A DNA stretch of 64,000 nucleotides from Isoetes taiwanensis. Lineage: Eukaryota > Streptophyta > Lycopodiopsida > Isoetales > Isoetaceae. Below the pieces are notes generated by a model. The model saw nothing but the letters and a program-made list of their open reading frames with translations. It searched no databases and had not been told where the DNA came from. The position numbers and the translations under genes were made by a program. How positions within the stretch are numbered: the stretch's first letter is position 1; each line of letters starts with the position of its first letter. This document shows positions 21,930-34,345 of this stretch, one piece after another. The stretch is from contig JAJEKV010000015.1 of NCBI GenBank assembly GCA_021234155.1, positions 12,648,304-12,712,303 on the forward strand, given 5' to 3'.

Positions 21930-22990
21930 CAGATTTCATTGTGCCAGTGTTTCAGAAGATAATATCTTAAGTTTGAGGTTTCTTCTCTGGAAACCCCCTT
22001 ACTTTAGGAAGGTCAAGGACAAAGGGACATGCTACTATGTCTATTACATGAGAACATATTTTATTAGACTTGCAACTAACAGGGTTATACATGATGAAAA
22101 AATTCATGGTCTAAGTTGTAAATGTACTTGTAATGTTTGTGGTCTTGGACCAACATGCATGGCAAAGAAGTGTACCTATGCTTCAACAAGTGAGCTTTGA
22201 AGGTCACTTTTTTGTCCAAGAGATGAAAGTGAAGATTGAAATGCACATGATTGTCCAACTCTTAAGTGTGATAATTGTGGACCTAGCAAGCTGCCAACAT
22301 GTCCAAAGTTACTACAATTCAAATCCATATAATGGAGTGGAAGACAAAGCTTTTATTACATTTCATTATCATGTAGCTTCAAAGTTATATTTTGTATTTT
22401 TTGTAGGTTTTTGAAGCTGTACAAGAACCTGATGACAAGGGGGGTTGTAAGCTGGGTAAAAGACCAGTCACCAAATTAGTTTACAAGACCACAAGTGCTG
22501 CTGAGATTTTCAATCCACACAACTATGAGGGTAGATGGATAGGCCAAGCAATTTAAACAGTTTTTGAAAACATTTCCAAAGGATGCAATAGTTTCAGTGA
22601 TTGATTTTGTTGACAACTACACCTTCAAGATCTAACAAGAGATTCAATGTTTGTAATGGAAGAATGAATAGTGCATAAGTTTAGTGTATATCATATACAA
22701 ATATGCCTTCAAATCAGATGACTCTAAATTGAATGAAGATGAGAGAAAAATCATCAAAGAAACTCACTTCTACATTTCAAATGATAGAGAATATGACACT
22801 TTGTTTATGCAACATTGTTTAAACAAACATGCAATTGTTTATGCAACATTGTTTAAACAAACATGCAACATTTTTATCCAACAAAAGGCTCAAGTGCAAC
22901 AGACATATTGTCTAGTCTGATGGATGCTCTAGTCAGTGGAAATGAAGTAGAACATTTTACTTTTCAGGAAGAAATTATCAAAGGATGCTT
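21930..22990 (+). pseudogene. decayed uncharacterised transposase-like gene
   Basis: Several plus-strand blocks in changing frames appear to belong to one protein. They are KWKPPYFRKVKDKGTCYYVY-like at 21985; a cysteine-rich block SCKCTCNVCG and KCDNCGPSKLPTCP (22110-22290); EAVQEPDDKGGCKLGKRPV (22405-22465); FLKTFPKDAIVSVIDFVDNY (22560-22620) followed by an EIQ-containing stretch; and ETHFYISNDREYDTLF (22760-22806).

The combination of a Cys-rich region, a DFxxNY-EIQ block and a later SxDxxxD block resembles a widespread uncharacterised eukaryotic transposon protein. I know it only by this pattern and cannot name it. Stops and a 34-bp tandem duplication (22803-22870) inactivate it. Confidence 0.5.
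22800..22872. repeat. 34-bp tandem duplication
   Basis: TTTATGCAACATTGTTTAAA ... CATGCAA occurs twice in a row, within the decayed transposase-like region. Confidence 0.8.
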
Positions 22991-23040
22991 AAACCGCATG
23001 CATATTCCTGCTATGTTTGTCATGCTAAAACCATATATAA

Positions 23041-23645
23041 AATATATATACATCATTTTTATTGACTTTAGCATAACTTTTGTGATTTAAGACTGATTTA
23101 AAAATGGTCATGCCCCATATTCTCCGTGATTGGCTGACAACCTCTTATATTATTAATCCTTATTTCAGTAAAATGAGTTGGACCTTTACCAATAAGATCG
23201 TACAAAATGTTATAACCAACATATCCAAAAACTTAATGTTTTGTTTTAAGAACAAATTTGTTCCAATTTTTTTTGCTTTCAATTTTTCGATATATTTTTT
23301 TTCCAAAATGAGATCATGTGTGTTTTTTTTTTTTTTTTTTTTTTTTACACTTAAGAGCCAAATTCCACTATCAACAGGGGTTTTCACAGCAAAACCCAAT
23401 TGCATCCTTCTCTTCTGATCACAAATATGAAGAAACAACTCTGCCGTGACAAAAAAACAAGCCCATACTAGTTAATTTATTCAAAAAATCGAGAGAGCTC
23501 TCCAAACCTTTCATCGAGTGTTTTGCAATTAGCCGCTAGCTACTTCTAAAGGCAATTTTTTTGGTAATTGCTAGACACATGGATGATCGTAGAAGCGACA
23601 GATCCCAGATACTATTGTTAGATTCGTATCTAGTTAAATGGTAGG
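23041..23645. other. no gene; contains a T-run
   Basis: AT-rich DNA with a T-run of about 27 bases at 23320-23346. No gene recognised. Confidence 0.45.
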
Positions 23646-23649
23646 CCTT

Positions 23650-25080
23650 ATATCAAATGCGACTTTGGCAGGCCTTGAATGCCTTGAACTCAAGATATAT
23701 TTGTTCTAAGACTAGTGTGTTACCATCAGACCAAAGAGAATGGAGAAGGGGAAGACCGACTATATTTTTTATTCTCAAGAGGAGTTCATTGATGTAGTGC
23801 AGTATGTAGAAAGCAATAGAAACTTTAAAATTAGGTAAAAGATGTGGCAAGTGAACCAAGTCCTTGAAGGTTTGAAGGATTTATTATAGACAATATATTG
23901 GGTGCAACGCACAAGGCAACAGCTTGTGTATCTGAATCTTGACTTCGCCAAAGCTTATGATAGGGTTCTTGGACTTTTCTGGTGCATATTATGCATAAGT
24001 TTGGTTTTGGATCAATCTTCTGTGAAACAATTTGGAAGTTATTGAAATCCACGAAGGCTGTCGTGGTATAGAGAGCCTTTTGATACTTTTGACATGGTAT
24101 CAAACAAGGATCTCCATTGGCACCCTTCCTCTTTACAATTGTTACTGAGGATCTTTCGCAGCTCCTTCGTCGTGCAATGGAGGACTTGCATATGGCGATG
24201 GTTCTCAGACAGTTTGTAACCAATTCGCAGATAAGACCTTTCTTCTATTACTAGTGAAGCTAATCATGACAGGATTAAATAGCTTCTGAACCCTTTTTCT
24301 TCGGCATCTGGTTGTTCGCTCAACTAGCAGAAATATAGTGCCCTATAGGTAAGGGATACTACAGTCCCTATGTGTAGAGCAATGTTCTTGCTTTGTTGTT
24401 TTTTCCAACACTATCACTAGACTCTTGGGTGTTCCCTTTGGCATTCAGGTCTCCACTACATAGACTTGGAATCAGGTCATCTTAGGCTTGAAGTGACATT
24501 TTCTTTGTTGGAAAGGTGCAACCTTGTCACTAGCTAGACACATTCAAGTATCTAAGTCAGTTCTTCGTAATACCCACGTATATGTATCTTCTGCTTTGTT
24601 GGCCCCAACCTCCAAATGTAAAGAGATTGTTGCCACGGTTCATAACTTTGTTTGGGGTGTCAATGAAGCAGACGTAAAGGTTATATTTCTTAGAAAAAAG
24701 AAAGAGGCGGTTAAGCGATGATGGGTTTATATTTGCATAGCAAAATCTTCATTTGCAAGGCCAATTTAGAGTTAATTGAGCATTGTTTTTATTTTATGAT
24801 TATATCTGCCCCATTTTGGGCACAAGTCCGAGCATCCTTTTGTTCGCATCTCATGAGACAGGAAATCCCGCTCAGTCTTTTTTCTCACAGATGATCACAC
24901 TTTAAGAAGTAGGCATTTAATTGTTGGGTGGTATGGAAGCACATATGCAGTTACTTGTCTCTATCAAGATATTAAATCTCATCTCCATGATCAGTATTTG
25001 ACTTTGAGGTTGCATCCTAATGTTCAAGATGAGGTTTGGGGTTATTTCCATCTCCCTCATTTTTATGTAATATCTTTCTC
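23650..25080 (+). pseudogene. L1-type LINE reverse transcriptase, decayed
   Basis: Reverse transcriptase motifs appear in order but in several frames: LNLDFAKAYDRV (about 23930, the first catalytic Asp block), FGFGSIFCETIWKLLKS (24000-24045), a GIKQGSPLAPFLFTIVTEDL block (about 24095-24150), and NQFADKT (about 24220), where functional elements have FADDT, so one catalytic Asp is gone. Downstream LSLARHIQVSKSVL and VHNFVWG (24525-24655) match the thumb and connection region. Multiple stops and frame changes are present. The endonuclease and zinc region are not found. It is a different copy from the LINE at 7.4-8.7 kb and covers a different part of ORF2. Confidence 0.85.
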
Positions 25081-25417
25081 TTTTTAATTTAATTTTTCTT
25101 GTTCTTTAAAAATAAAAATATTCAATTTGGATTTACATTGTTGTGACAACATTATTTTTCACACAATTCCACTCAATTTCGGTGACACTGCATTAACAAG
25201 CAATAATTTTGACAACTACAATGTTGCATTGACTTTAGAGATAAGATAGGAGAGACAGATTTTAGTATTCGATAAGCCTTTTCTACATGTAGAAAACCCC
25301 ACTAGAATATCTCTGTTGCCTTTTATACCTAACAGGGACAATGATTCATAGGATGGCAAAATCCAGCCGAAGCCCTTTGTGCTGGTGGGTACATTCTTTC
25401 TAGTGGCCGGCCGTATG

Positions 25418-25609
25418 ATCTATTCATGTTGGAGCATATGATATTTGCAACTCATTTTAATTGTGATTCCTCCAACATATATATAGATCTTAGCATCTCC
25501 GAATAAGATATTTGCAACTCCTTTTAGTTGCAACATGTGATCTATTCATGGTGGAGCGTACCATATTTGCAACTACATTTAATTGCGATTCATCCAACAT
25601 GTATATACA
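25418..25609. repeat. direct duplication, ~70-bp copies 122 bp apart
   Basis: GATCTATTCATGKTGGAGC ... ATTTGCAACT ... CCAACATRTATATA occurs at about 25418-25487 and 25540-25609. A partial TATTTGCAACTCCTTTTAG copy lies between. Confidence 0.7.
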
Positions 25610-26975
25610 ACATATCCAAGATCTCCTTGAATTTTATTATATTTGATATGTAATATCAAATAGTACTTTTACACATTCCATGACAACAAATTATTGTCAT
25701 AGTATTTATGGCAATACCTACCCACAAGCGCAACTCACTTTGTACATAGATGCCACTTAATTACAAGTAGTATGGTCAACAAAAAACATTACGCAAAAAG
25801 TATTATACTTTTTCCCAATTGCTTCCATTTGCTTTATCGTTTCTTTATGGAAACATGTTAAAGAAATGCCAACGAAGTAAATCTAGCCCTAAATTAATCC
25901 ATGCATGTTAAAAAATTAATCAGTAATCTTATAAACTAGAATTACTTTATCTAAACTTGTCCAAAGCTCATCCCAAAAGTTTTTATGCTTTAGCTAAATG
26001 TTACAAATTTTCACTCTCTTACTTTCTAGCATTTGGGTAAAGAGCCCTGGTTGTTGCGGGCGCGAAAAAAGTTAAGCTAAAATTATTATTTTTTTCTCAG
26101 TTTTTTCCATTTACTTTAGCCAATGTTTTTTGAGAATGTGCTAAAAAATCGCTAAATAGCTAAGTTTAGACCTTAAATCATGGAGCACAATATATCATTA
26201 TATAGAATTGAAACCCCCCCTTATTGCTATGTTTGGCAACATTTTCAGTAAAGTATAATAGTTGAAGTATTTCTAGCAGCCAGTTTTTGTTTAACTTCAA
26301 AAGTCCTGAGGTCTATGAAGGTTGAGTAGATTTCACAATCAAGAAGCAATTGCATTCATGTAGGCCAGCTATTATGGACAGTTTACTAGAGACTTTTGGA
26401 TATATCTATGATTGATGGTTCCAGACTGTACTTGGTAAGTCTATATCCAGTTAGAGAGAATAGATTCGAATTGAATTGAAATGATTTTTTGGAGAGAAAA
26501 CTCTTATTTTTCCACATTATGCCTCGATTTTCGTTCGCACTTCTTAGCCACTCATTCACAATTATACTACTTTAAAAGGAAACAAGGTGCTGCGCACGGA
26601 GGGTTGCCCTCCATGGCCGGAAGATGAGGTGGCTTAAATGATACTTCAAAGTCATGTTTTCACAATCAATCAAAATTGCTACTTCAAAACAATAGAATAC
26701 TTGATATCATGACTTTATGGGAATTGCAGGGAATTGGCCTGAAGAAATCCCTAGTGCTCGGCATGGAATAAATATTGCAGAAGCAAAAGGACAAGTCTAA
26801 TAGAGCAGAGAATGGAAATACATGTTTTGTTAGCATAGGAATGAGAGCAACTCCTTGAAGACCTCCGATCTGTTTTTTGTGCTCGGGAGGAGGAAAAATG
26901 GAGCATTGTTGTGTGAAGATGCTTATGCAAATGAAGTTAAGAAATAGTGTATGAATCACTCTCCCTTTATAATTA
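25610..26975. other. no gene recognised
   Basis: AT-rich sequence. A minus-strand 112-codon frame (26684-27022) overlaps the Helitron end and shows no family resemblance; I do not call it a gene. Confidence 0.45.
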
Positions 26976-26978
26976 TGA

Positions 26979-27010
26979 CTAGAAACGTGTGCCCGGCGAT
27001 GCCGGACATT
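26979..27010 (-). mobile_element. third Helitron 3' terminus (partner 5' end not found)
   Basis: On the minus strand, GTCCGGC-ATC-GCCGGGC forms a hairpin followed by ACACGTTT, then CTAG at 26982-26979, then T. It resembles the other two 3' ends in layout but differs in sequence, so it belongs to a related family. A convincing TC end to the right was not identified, so the element length is unknown. Confidence 0.65.
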
Positions 27011-27960
27011 AATCGCAGACATGTGGAAAGGGTGTTTGTGTGGAGTTTGTAGGTGAATAAAGAGTTTGTAGGAGCCTCTATATCTTTAAGGGCGTCGACA
27101 CTGTAGATGGGATTCTTCAGTGGATGCATGATAAAAATTTTATAGCAGGGGAAGAAGGTACTAATTTGGGAAGTTTACCTTCAAATTATACATGTGGTTG
27201 GGCGCAGTTGGATCATTTTATCCACTGGGATTAGTCTTGTCTTTGCATTTTATTTTGTTACAATTTTTGATTGATAAGTAAAGTTTGTCATCCTTAACAA
27301 AATAATTTGATGAAACTGTCCTTGTCTCAATCATTATATTGTATAGACCACATGACATCAATTTGTAGCGTATATGCCTGCAACAACTACCTACCTGTTA
27401 GCCAATAAAACCATTTCTGCCATTAAAAATTGCAATACTTATAATTGTATGATAGATGGAAAAGCACAATTCTCAATTGTCAATTATCCTTTTCTGTAAA
27501 GTAGGCAACCCCTGAATTCAGTTTTAATTCAAAAATTTGGAACACGGCCACTAGCTATAAATTCAAGTGTTTCGAGTGTGCTGCATTAAGGTCATGTCAA
27601 ACATAATATATGAGGCAATACTGTTTCTTTAGATAATAATCCTCTACCATTCTGCATTACATAACAGAACAATAGCCATATCACTACTTCTATGGAACAC
27701 AAGTAAGTTTTATTACCATGCATAAGGGTTTGTTGATGTTGACACTAGAAATACAATGGACCATTGCAGGAGCAATTAGGATAGTATTTATAAGCCTATA
27801 TGAAGCAAAACCTCAACTTGGTCTAAACACCATTACAAGGAACTTATAAGAATAACTTAGGCTGATGGCCATAGTGCTGATGATCTTCTTGGCAGCACTG
27901 GTTGGTCTTCGCCAAGTAATTTACGACACCTTGTTACCATCTTAAGGAACAACTATAAAC
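27011..27960. other. no gene recognised (possible Helitron interior)
   Basis: AT-rich sequence without coding signal. If the Helitron end at 26979 is real, this is inside that element. Confidence 0.4.
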
Positions 27961-27963
27961 ACA

Positions 27964-28780
27964 AAAGGAAGGAAGGAAGGAAGGAAGTATATTTTTACGT
28001 CGCACCACAAAGGCAGCGTCACGAAGGACATGCGACCACAAGTACAAAGAAAACAAAAATACATTGCATGGGCGAGCCCGTGAGCACCATGGCCCTGATT
28101 AAAAACCCCAATCGGGAAAAACCGGTTGCCATGATGACCACAGATCCAAAAGCTATCTTTGCTGCAAAAAGCAACAAGCATACCTCCAACAAAATGTAAC
28201 TTCAACAAACGCCCCCGAACCGTAACCTCTTTCTTCGCCTAGGTGTCGAAGTAATCGGGTGCGGACTCATGCACGCCGCTTAAAACTCCATCCTCTCAAT
28301 CAAAACCGTGGCAAATAGATGCTGATGTAGAGATCCCGGTGCCGCACCCCCCTCGAGTAACTCGATCAAACCACTAGACCATAAGAGCTGCCCTTAAAAT
28401 GTAGAGTCCCAAAACCCCCATAGCAACGATTCGGTAGTAAAGCGCGGATCGCGGAGGGCACCGCCGCTGAAAACCAACGCGATTCAATAGCCTCCAAGCC
28501 CGTAAAGTCCAGCGCCGTGGAAGGCGGGCCGTGGAAAAACGCCGGAGAAGTCGCCGGAGGGAGGTGCATCCCTCCACCGCTCAACGCCAAGCCAAAGACT
28601 TCTCGCCCATCCATCGTGAAGCTCCACACAAGCATGCTCCGCAGGGCGCCCTCGCCGTGCATGCACTGGTGCTCAGGCAGGCACCGAGGTCCGCCTCCAG
28701 ACGCCATCCATCACTGCCAGGGCCTAGGCGCCATCCATCACTGCCAGGAGAGGCTCAGGCAGGCGCCCAAAGACACAAAG
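27964..28780 (-). mobile_element. candidate non-LTR element 3' part ending in a TTCC microsatellite
   Basis: Read on the minus strand, a GC-rich block (28760 to 28300) runs down to ACGTAAAAATATAC and then a TTCC repeat (about 27966-27987). A similar arrangement occurs at 53110: GGAAGGAAGGAAG followed by a related TTTTAACGTC stretch. The box GATTAAAAACCCCAATCGGG at 28096 resembles boxes at 35325 and 53935. A 113-codon minus frame (28366-28707) covers the GC-rich part but matches nothing I know. Non-LTR elements often end in short tandem repeats, hence this call. No reverse transcriptase is visible, so the class is inferred. Confidence 0.35.
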
Positions 28781-28799
28781 GCTTCGAGTCAACACACCC

Positions 28800-30155
28800 T
28801 CTTTAGATTTCATCTAGACATTGTTCAAAGCATAATCCTACTCTATGTATCCATACGATTGCAGAGAACTGCAACATAGAAATTTTACTCTAATTGGAGC
28901 AACCAAAACATTATTTGAACAATGCACTACCGCATTGATCTTTGGAACTTAAACACATTGTCATACAAAAACATTGAAAAAAATAGAAAGGTGCATTAAA
29001 TAGTACTCAGTTGATATTGTTGGTAGTGATGACTACATTATTAGGAATATTAAGCAAAAAGCAAAAAGCATGTGCATTCGACATACATTGGGATTTCACT
29101 TATGGACTTAATAATTTGGAGTTCTCCCGAAGTTTAAGTTTTTAAATGATGCAATATTTGAATGGTGAAGTTTGAGTTATTACATATGGGCATTTCTTTT
29201 AGAGGGGTCACGTAGGGTTGTCCTCCGGTGGCCTGAGGGTGTGTTTGCTTGGTTTTTATTTTGTTGTTTTTATCTTGTAAAGCATCAACAACAGTTCCAA
29301 GATCTAGATATGGCACCATATATATGAACATTGACGCAGGGGGTGCGGTGCAGTTTCTATGGTTTAAGTTTGGACCGGTGGATGGCCAAGACCAAGAGTG
29401 CTAATTTAAAATTTCATTGATATGGTGTAAGAATGGTGTCAATCTGATGTAAGAGTGCTCGAGCCATAACTTATTGTCTAGGTGTGTTGTTGGATTCCTC
29501 TAGCTTAAGTTTGAGATGTAATCACTTGCACAATCTCTAGCCTATAGTTAAAGGGAATGATGCAATACCCTTGCAAATAAAATTTCTAAGCATGTTGAAA
29601 TAGAACATGGCCACCTTACTTAGTGACTATATATGGAGTTGTTTACCATGATATATAAAAGGTTGTGCATGGGAAGTTAGTTAATGGGTCCATATATAAT
29701 GTTCATAATCAATCTTATAAGCTTAAATGAACATAGAGTATGTATAAGAGCTATAGTACAACATGGATGTTCAATTAAACTAGGACTGTAACATCTGATT
29801 TTCGAGAAAGGAAGTGAAAAAGGAATCATGACACTATAGACACCAAATTCATGAATCCAACAACTTGTAATCGCACCTCTAATCTTGACAAGACATATAA
29901 GGTTGTTGACATAAAGCTTGGATTACTAAATTTTGTTCTAATTCTTGTAACAATCACATTCCACATGAAAGAGCCATTTGATTCTTAGGGGGGGGAAAAA
30001 ACTACCAGTAGAGAAGGCTTGGGGCAAAGAGTTGGTCTGAAGGTGGTGGCATGGTACGAGGAATGGTATTCAAGTAGTTATAGTCAACATTTTATTTGTA
30101 TTTGTTGGCAAATGAGCTCTTTCTTTACAATGACATAGAAGCGCCTCTAGCATTA
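28800..30155. other. no gene recognised
   Basis: AT-rich DNA; nothing supported. Confidence 0.45.
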
Positions 30156-30157
30156 CT

Positions 30158-30335
30158 ACACTTCTATTTGGCATTATGTTATAAATTTACATCTAATCTA
30201 TCAAGACTACATTTCTACTTTGCATTATGTTATAAACTTACATCTAGTCTATCAAGACTGAGATCCCACAAAAAGAGAACCACATTCGATGCATTGTACA
30301 TTCGATGCATTGTACTATTCTATTCTATTCTATTC
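30158..30335. repeat. 52-bp tandem duplication and TATTC microsatellite
   Basis: Two copies of a ~52-bp unit (ACTTCTATTTGGCATTATGT / TTTCTACTTTGCATTATGTT, each ending CTATCAAGACT) lie at about 30158-30260. They are followed by a repeated TTCGATGCATTGTAC at 30286-30315 and CTATT repeats at 30316-30336. Confidence 0.75.
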
Positions 30336-30596
30336 CTTAGACAAGTACGTGTGTTTTGCATATGATGGCTTTTCCACTATTAGCATAAGTATATAGGAGC
30401 CAACATGTTTAACGAACATACACATGTCCAAAACTAGAACATTCTCTTGCACATTTACAGAAGTACTCAAATTCTTTAATGTCTTGTCAAACAAACGCTA
30501 TTGTGTTGCATGTGTACTGCATTACAATTTCGAAATCCAAAAGTCACAAAACAATAATAAATAATTAGAAGCATGGATCATTCTCTACATGTCACA

Positions 30597-30812
30597 CTTA
30601 CCTGTGCATCAAGAAAAGCCTCCATTTTGTACACTCATTCTTGAATAACATCCAGATCCATTACTTTGCAGATCAATCATAACTTCAGTAGCTGCTTGAT
30701 GCAAATCTGTATAGAAGATTCTAATGCTCATGTTGGTTAACACCATATGCAGGCGCTCAAGTGTGGCAAACAACATACCATTGCGTGACATAGAAACTTC
30801 ATTGTAGGCATT
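30597..30812 (-). pseudogene. exon-like segment of an unidentified gene
   Basis: On the minus strand a CTTTGGCAG acceptor precedes an open stretch (DPNAYNEVSMSRNGMLFATL ... IRIFYTDLHQAATEVMIDLQ) of about 60 codons. A donor CACAG|GTAAGTG sits at about 30612-30605. The open frame meets a stop just before the donor, whereas the neighbouring frame runs through MEAFLDAQ to the donor. A one-base change near 30650 therefore seems to have shifted the frame. Splice-site framing and protein-like composition suggest a real former exon. The family is not recognised. Confidence 0.4.
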
Positions 30813-30859
30813 AGGATCTGCCAAAGAAGGAAAGGACAGTACTAAAATAAGAACTAGCA

Positions 30860-33800
30860 AAAAGGCGCAACAGGAGGCTTGGGCTGGCTTGGATTTAGTT
30901 TTTCATTAGGAAAGCATATAGGAGACAAACTATTAGCTAAAGGAACATTAAAAATAGGCATTTTTTATATTAGAACATCGTATAGACATTAGGATAGCCA
31001 TTAGAATGAAAGGCTAGATTTAAACAATATGTGTAAACAAATACAGATACTCGTGTTTTTGTTGGGAAACGAGCTAAGGGAGGCAATTAGCTCTATACTA
31101 GACACTTAGCTCTATAGGCATTTAGCTCTATATTATTAGTTAATCATAATGCCAATCGATGGCATAGTTGGCATTGTTGAATTGTTTGTGCTAAATTTTA
31201 AGATACAAATTTTTCGTTGTTTAAGGCTTAAGTAAGTCGAGTTATATATTTCGGGCCTGTTTTATTCTTTTATATCTTCTTCACATTCGCATATCTTCAC
31301 TCCAGCCTTTCAAAGGCGAGCAATCTTCACCGTATCTTTTAAAAGACGAAGCAAACTAGAATATCATAGTCTTTCCTTTACCTGTTTGTCAAGCAACACA
31401 CTCTCAAGTTTGTAAAGACATCATAAAAGCACACAACCATGGTCAATTTTTACGACAATGTTAAGATACAATCTAGCTAGAAAATCCTAGCTAGTTCACC
31501 CATAGGGTGTTCTATGTATGGCATTCAACCATTAGGTTAGTCCTCTCAAACACATATGAGAAAAAAGGCAACATTGCTCCTCATCTTTATGCAACCATTT
31601 TTCTTCTAGACAAAAGCTGCATTTTTCAATTAGCTGCAAAAAGGATGCGAGATTCAAACCCATATGAACAAATGAAATAGCTGGCCAACGTTATTTACTT
31701 CAGATACCCTTTCATCTAAAACCTTGATTAATAAGTTATGGCTTGATATTTTATTGTTGGACATGAGATGTAGTGAGGAATTGGAAACCAATAGTATGCA
31801 TGAATAGAAGTTCCTTGGGCAGAAACACTAGCCTTTATTTTGGGCAAGAAACACTCATCAAGCTAGCCTTTATTTTGGGGTTAAGAAATTATTTGTGAAT
31901 ATTTGAGCTATAGGTTTGAAATGTTTAATGTTTGTAGGAGTTTGTTCACAATAAAGGGGTCTCCGTTTGGCATTAATATGTTGAATGTTCAGTGCTTTAT
32001 GTTCATCTTTGCACACATACGGAAGGGGGTTGCCCATAAATCGTGCGTTTAAGTTTGAACAAAGGAGAGACTTGGATTTTTTTATCAAAACAAGAAAAAA
32101 ACAATGTTCTAGAAAGCTTGAGACCTAATTTGTTCATAGAAACAAATAATCAGGGCAATCGGGTGTCCACAACCAGAGTTATAGGCCTTCAAAGTAGGCC
32201 AATCTGCTGTCCATCCCTCCCTGCCCATCTAGCATGCACCCTTATTTTTAGTTCATTTTTCATGAAGCAGCACGATTGTAGGTGGTAGGTGGTCTGGGTG
32301 CATGATTCTTGGGCTTCTGTGAGTGGAATCAGGAATCTGGTACGAATTTTGTGGCGTAAGCTGGGCAAACGCACGGAAGGCGGGCACCCCCTAGTTATTC
32401 AAATTTAACAACTGAAATTTTGCTGGGGCTTCATGAAGTTTGCTAATAATAATGCCCTTTATTTGCAAAAGGTCTTAACCAATGATACTGTTATGATGCA
32501 GCACGGATCAAAGGAAATGAATTCAGGGGTCCACTGGCTCCTGCTTGAAGAGTCAATGCCCAAACTAAAATCATGACAAGGTCGTAATAGGGTTCGTCAT
32601 AAGTTTCTATCTTAGCACAATTCAAGGAGCAGAATCTGGAAGAAATAGCTCACACGACCAAGGCTCCTGACCCTGGAAATTGTGTGTCTCTTCTTCAAGT
32701 GAATGTCAATATTAGATCACTTTATGCTTTGTTTCCTCATTTAGGTTTTTATGTTTTCCTTGCTGATCAATGATTATGAAACTATCTTAGACACCCAATT
32801 ATAATGCTAGCAACATGCTCATCATTCAAGAGAACTGCACAGATGCATGTGGATCTACTGTTGTTTATGCGCTGGCAATTGACCTTGTTTTCTAGGGTGG
32901 TGATTCCAACTATGTTGCATTGCTGCCATCTGTGTTTGCCATATTGCTTGATGGAAATGATGCATCATCAATTCAGTCTCAGACTGATTGAAAGACTTGC
33001 TAGATTCACTGATAACTGCTGCCCTTCAGATCCTAGTATGCACAGTGCCATCTGAGTGGTTGTTTGTACTCCAATTGAGTATGGAGATGAATTGCTTGTC
33101 TTAACCACTTTGCTCTTGTTTGTTGTACAATAGTCAATAGTAGCTGAAGTATGGGACGAAACCTATAACATGTGGCTAGAGTCACACATGCATGTTTGCT
33201 GTCTACAGCATGCATGTTCTCAAACACACTGCAGGATGCATAAAATTAATGTAGCATGTCTCCTGCATTAGTGATGAGCATAAATTCACTTGTTACATCC
33301 TCTAAGTTTGCAAATCGCCTAAATTAATCTACAGAAACTGTCTAAGGGGATAGAAAAATACCTCGCAATCCATAGAATCACCATGATTAATAGAAGCTTA
33401 CACAATTTGGAAATTTCTATCTCAACCTGCACTACAAACAGCATGAACCCGCTTTTAATATTGTACACTGCTCAATGCTCCAAGTTGTCACAAAATCGAG
33501 ACAAACAGATGATTAAAAATCTCCACATATCATCTACAAATTGAGACAGGCTCAGCAATGAAATTTAGTACTCTATGCAATCTATGCAATTTAAGCCACT
33601 GTAAATTTTAAGGCACCAGGTCACGTTGCCAAGGCATTCTGGTCTATGCGATAACATCAGCAAAAGGTACAATAAGGAGACCGTTGCAGGCCATATGTTC
33701 TGTGGTGCCATCATTTGGGGCATGATAGTTTTCAGGAAAGTTGTATTCTACTGCCATAATCATATGTTCGAAATATAGAAACCATGAGAAAAAGAGCCTG

Positions 33801-34300
33801 AATAGCAAGAATCAAATCATAGCAAGCTGGGCACACCAAATAATCAACCTGCATGGCATTGTAATTGTTTTTTCAGAAAACATAATAAACATTCACAAAT
33901 GGAGCTCCCCGCCATATCACGTCATTGCATTCGGAATTTTCCCAGGAAGCTTGCCATCTGCTATCTTAAAGCTTTATAAATTCTTAGGTATCCTAACAGA
34001 GAAAAGATTGTACCTGCAACTCCAGTTCCGGATAGATGAACATGCAAAATGGCAGGGGTCTGACTACATTTCACGAGCAAGGCAACGGTTGCTTGGTTGT
34101 GGAAAATGTGCGGTGCCGAATCCCTCCGATCTCATCTTGGGCTTGGGCTTCCAAAACCACCGGATCTAAAGCCATAAGCAAATTTATCGCTCCCTGCTGT
34201 GTTCTTATTCATCGATTGAGCCGCCAGCCACCGGTCCGTAACATCCTCGATCCACAACGCAACTGACCGTGCATTTACAGGGAACAAAGGGTTTTTAGCA
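30860..34300. other. no gene recognised
   Basis: About 3.4 kb of AT-rich DNA. Frames such as 33741-34169 (plus) and 34132-34350 (minus, containing ARSVALWIEDVTDRWLAAQS) are protein-like in places but match nothing I know. The minus frame lies upstream of, and in the same orientation as, the exon-like segment at 30.6 kb, so a single decayed multi-exon gene is possible. A GGCGGGCACCCCCTAG word at 32377-32392 resembles a Helitron tail but lacks a good hairpin. Confidence 0.35.
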
Positions 34301-34309
34301 GTCATCAAC

Positions 34310-34345
34310 ATATACTGAGTATATTCCAGCATATACTCAGTATAT
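34310..34345. repeat. 15-bp perfect inverted repeat
   Basis: ATATACTGAGTATAT, spacer TCCAGC, ATATACTCAGTATAT. Each arm is itself nearly palindromic, so alternative folds exist. Confidence 0.8.

Noticed and set aside
28366-28879. Overlapping GC-rich frames on both strands (up to 120 codons)
   Set aside because: Compositionally driven, no domain, and open on both strands at once.
31645-31680. Minus-strand GGTTTGAATCTCGC as a SINE/tRNA B box
   Set aside because: The upstream sequence does not give an A box.
32366-32393. GGCGGGCACCCCCTAG-T as a plus-strand Helitron end
   Set aside because: No good hairpin precedes CTAG and no TC start was identified.
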